From the NCBI GenBank assembly GCA_017987425.1, contig JAGNTT010000107.1, positions 1 to 6,535 of the forward strand: a stretch of DNA of 6,535 bases. Reading direction: 5' to 3'. The notes under the pieces are model-generated. The model saw only the letters and a program-made list of their open reading frames with translations, was not told where the DNA came from and searched no databases. Of this stretch, positions 4,750 to 6,535 are shown piece after piece. The position numbers were made by a program, and so were the translations under genes. The stretch comes from Candidatus Omnitrophota bacterium. GTDB lineage: Bacteria; Omnitrophota; Gorgyraeia; Zapsychrales; Fredricksoniimonadaceae. Each line of letters starts with the position of its first letter. Positions within the stretch are counted from its first letter, which is position 1.

Positions 4750-6381
4750 ATGGACAATAACTTACTTATTGAAGGTATTAAGCCGCGGACTATAGTGCAT
4801 AATCCGTCCTATGATGAGCTTTTTCTAAAGGAAACCAATTATCTGCTTCCCGATAATGAGCGGGGCATTTTGACAAAATCGGGTGCCGTAGCGGTCGACA
4901 CGGGGCGATTCACGGGACGTTCTCCTAAAGATAAATATATTGTCCTTGATGCGCTTACCAAAGATACCGTTTGGTGGGCAAACGGGAAATCTTCGGGTTC
5001 TGACAATAAGCCATTGACCAAGGAAGCCTGGGCTCATTTAAAAGAGCTGGTCGCCGTGCAATTGAATGGCAAAACGTTGTATGTGATCGATGGTTTTTGC
5101 GGAGCCAATGTGCAGACACGGTTGTCTGTCAGGCTGGTGACTGAAGTTGCCTGGATGGCGCATTTTTTCAAGAACATGTTTATTCGTCCTTCAGAACAAG
5201 AGCTGGCAAATTTTAAGCCTGATTGGACGATCCTCAATGCTTGTAAAACTACCTGCCAGGATTTTGCAAAGTGGGGATTGAACAGTGAAGTTTTTGTGGC
5301 TTTTAACATGACAGAGCGTATGACGGTCATCGGCGGCACGTGGTATGGCGGAGAAATTAAAAAGGGCATCTTCTCGGTCATGAATTACTTTTTGCCTCTT
5401 CAAGGAATCGGCGCTTTTCATTGCTCGGCCAATCGGGGTCAAACCGGAGACACGGCGTTATTCTTTGGGCTGTCGGGAACCGGCAAGACAACGCTGTCCA
5501 CAGATCCCCACCGCGCTCTGATCGGCGACGATGAGCATGGTTGGGACAATGAAGGCGTGTTTAACTTTGAAGGCGGCTGTTATGCCAAATGTATAGGTTT
5601 GACCGTGGAGCGCGAGCCCGATATTTTCCGTGCCATTCGCCGGGACGCCCTCTTGGAAAATGTTGTTGTCGATGTCGACGGCATTGTTGAATATCAGTCT
5701 TCAAAAAAGACGGAAAATACGCGCGTTTCTTATCCGTTAAATCATATTGAAAATATTGTCAAGCCTGTCTCCCAAGGCCGGCATCCGTCCAAGATCATTT
5801 TTTTGACATGCGATGCGTACGGCGTCCTTCCGCCGGTCGCCAAATTGACCAAGGAACAGGCCATGTACCATTATTTGAGCGGATACACGGCCAAAGTCGC
5901 CGGTACGGAGCTGGGAGTTAAGGAACCGCAGGCGACATTCTCGGCGTGTTTCGGTAAAGCGTTTTTGACAGTTCCCCCCATCACATACGCCAGGATCCTT
6001 GCTGAAAAGATGGAAAAGCATCAGGCATCAGCATATTTAATTAATACCGGCTGGATTGCCGGTCCATATGGCGTGGGACATCGTATTGCGCTTCATGATA
6101 ACAGGGTGGTCATTGATGCGATTTTTGACGGAAGTCTTGATCAGGCAAATTTTGAAACGCTGCCGATCTTTAATTTGCAGATTCCCAAAGAGGTAAAAGG
6201 TGTAGATCCGAATATTCTTAATCCGCGTAATCTTTGGGCTGATAAAAATGCTTATGATCAGACGGCCTTTAAGCTGGCCCGGATGTTTATCGATAATTTC
6301 AAAAATTTTGCCGATACGCCCGAAGGAGCAAGGCTTGTAACAATTGGTCCTAGTCTCGAAGGGTTGCACGCCGGAAAATAG
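4750..6381 (+). CDS. pckA: Phosphoenolpyruvate carboxykinase (ATP)
   Basis: The enzyme converts oxaloacetate and ATP to phosphoenolpyruvate, CO2 and ADP, the first committed step of gluconeogenesis, in the cytoplasm; in some anaerobes it runs in the carboxylating direction. The 543 residues match the roughly 540 of E. coli PckA. Visible motifs are GRFTGRSPKDKY at 52-63 with the substrate Arg57, GGEIKKGIFS at 190-199 with the metal-binding Lys195 region, His214 in GAFHCSANRG, the kinase-1a P-loop GLSGTGKTT at 230-238, kinase-2 IGDDEHGW at 248-255 with metal ligand Asp251, and Arg315 in ENTRVSYPL. These identify the ATP-dependent rather than the GTP-dependent class. All key residues are present and the frame is intact. 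It stands as its own unit, 260 bp after the lipid operon, and is followed by terminators. Metabolic linkage to the lipid genes is not evident. Confidence 0.98.
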   Translation: MDNNLLIEGIKPRTIVHNPSYDELFLKETNYLLPDNERGILTKSGAVAVDTGRFTGRSPKDKYIVLDALTKDTVWWANGKSSGSDNKPLTKEAWAHLKELVAVQLNGKTLYVIDGFCGANVQTRLSVRLVTEVAWMAHFFKNMFIRPSEQELANFKPDWTILNACKTTCQDFAKWGLNSEVFVAFNMTERMTVIGGTWYGGEIKKGIFSVMNYFLPLQGIGAFHCSANRGQTGDTALFFGLSGTGKTTLSTDPHRALIGDDEHGWDNEGVFNFEGGCYAKCIGLTVEREPDIFRAIRRDALLENVVVDVDGIVEYQSSKKTENTRVSYPLNHIENIVKPVSQGRHPSKIIFLTCDAYGVLPPVAKLTKEQAMYHYLSGYTAKVAGTELGVKEPQATFSACFGKAFLTVPPITYARILAEKMEKHQASAYLINTGWIAGPYGVGHRIALHDNRVVIDAIFDGSLDQANFETLPIFNLQIPKEVKGVDPNILNPRNLWADKNAYDQTAFKLARMFIDNFKNFADTPEGARLVTIGPSLEGLHAGK

Positions 6382-6403
6382 CAGTTAGGCCTGCGTATTG
6401 GAA

Positions 6404-6438
6404 AGGCTCTCGGCTCCTGGTGACGGAGTCGAGAGCCT
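6404..6438 (+). terminator. Long stem-loop just after pckA
   Basis: AGGCTCTCG (6404-6412) pairs perfectly with CGAGAGCCT (6430-6438). The stem continues inward through one G-U pair and CTCC/GGAG (6414-6417 with 6425-6428), leaving a 7-base loop. The following bases (GTTCTGTTC) are only moderately T-rich, so it is a weak intrinsic terminator or a 3'-end stabilising hairpin on the pckA mRNA, 22 bases after the stop. Confidence 0.6.
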
Positions 6439-6460
6439 GTTCTGTTCATATAACCCTCGT

Positions 6461-6499
6461 AATCCCTGCAACTCAATAAGCTGCGGGGATTTTTTGTTT
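6461..6499 (+). terminator. Rho-independent terminator downstream of pckA
   Basis: AATCCC plus TGCA (6461-6470) pairs with TGCG plus GGGATT (6482-6491), with one G-U pair and an 11-base loop, followed by a T-run interrupted by one G (6490-6499). This is the canonical terminator for the pckA transcript on the + strand and ends the transcription unit. Confidence 0.85.
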
Positions 6500-6521
6500 A
6501 TAACCGATATCCGTCGGAAAG

Positions 6522-6530
6522 TGGTACAAT
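6522..6530 (+). promoter_or_regulatory. Possible extended -10 promoter for a downstream gene
   Basis: TGGTACAAT fits the extended -10 pattern (TG, one base, then TACAAT, one mismatch to TATAAT). It lies just after the pckA terminator, where a new transcription unit would be expected to begin. No good -35 hexamer lies 16-18 bp upstream, and the window ends 5 bases later, so the gene it might serve cannot be seen. Confidence 0.35.
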
Positions 6531-6535
6531 CCTTT

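Overview
The window is bacterial DNA. It has Shine-Dalgarno sites, tightly packed genes all on the + strand, and rho-independent terminators. Base composition is moderate: the first three genes look clearly richer in G+C than the last three. No rRNA, tRNA, integrase, transposase or CRISPR array is visible. The host cannot be fixed from six genes. A Gram-negative-type envelope is suggested by the secreted YceI protein. I would guess an environmental lineage of the Planctomycetes/Verrucomicrobia/Omnitrophota kind, with low confidence.

Layout. Positions 1-49 hold the end of an upstream transcription unit, closed by a strong intrinsic terminator. Positions 50-150 are a short leader. Positions 151-4489 form one five-gene operon: a secreted YceI-family lipid-binding protein, a FAD-dependent oxidoreductase of the geranylgeranyl reductase/PHBH-like group, a type III polyketide synthase with its Cys-His-Asn triad, a UbiE/MenG-type methyltransferase, and a short-chain dehydrogenase/reductase. 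The first four genes overlap (4, 23 and 17 bp) and the fifth follows after 3 bp. Positions 4490-4749 are non-coding on the + strand. They hold an inverted repeat and, on the minus strand, a start-less 49-codon open frame that may be a gene remnant. Positions 4750-6381 encode ATP-type phosphoenolpyruvate carboxykinase (pckA), followed by a perfect long hairpin and a canonical terminator. The last bases hold a possible extended -10 promoter for a gene beyond the window.

How the genes may work together. The five-gene operon reads as a small lipid pathway. The type III PKS would extend a long acyl starter with malonyl units to an alkylresorcinol or alkylpyrone. The UbiE-like enzyme would methylate the ring. 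The flavoprotein would hydroxylate the ring or reduce a chain. The SDR would adjust a keto/hydroxyl group. The YceI protein would bind the resulting hydrophobic molecule outside the inner membrane. The logic resembles the srsABC alkylresorcinol/alkylquinone operon of Streptomyces griseus, but with a quinone-type C-methyltransferase and a lipid-binding export partner. This is the most interesting content here: a candidate pathway for an uncharacterised quinone-like or phenolic membrane lipid. The enzyme families are seen in the sequence; the product is inference. pckA is an ordinary gluconeogenic gene in its own transcription unit.
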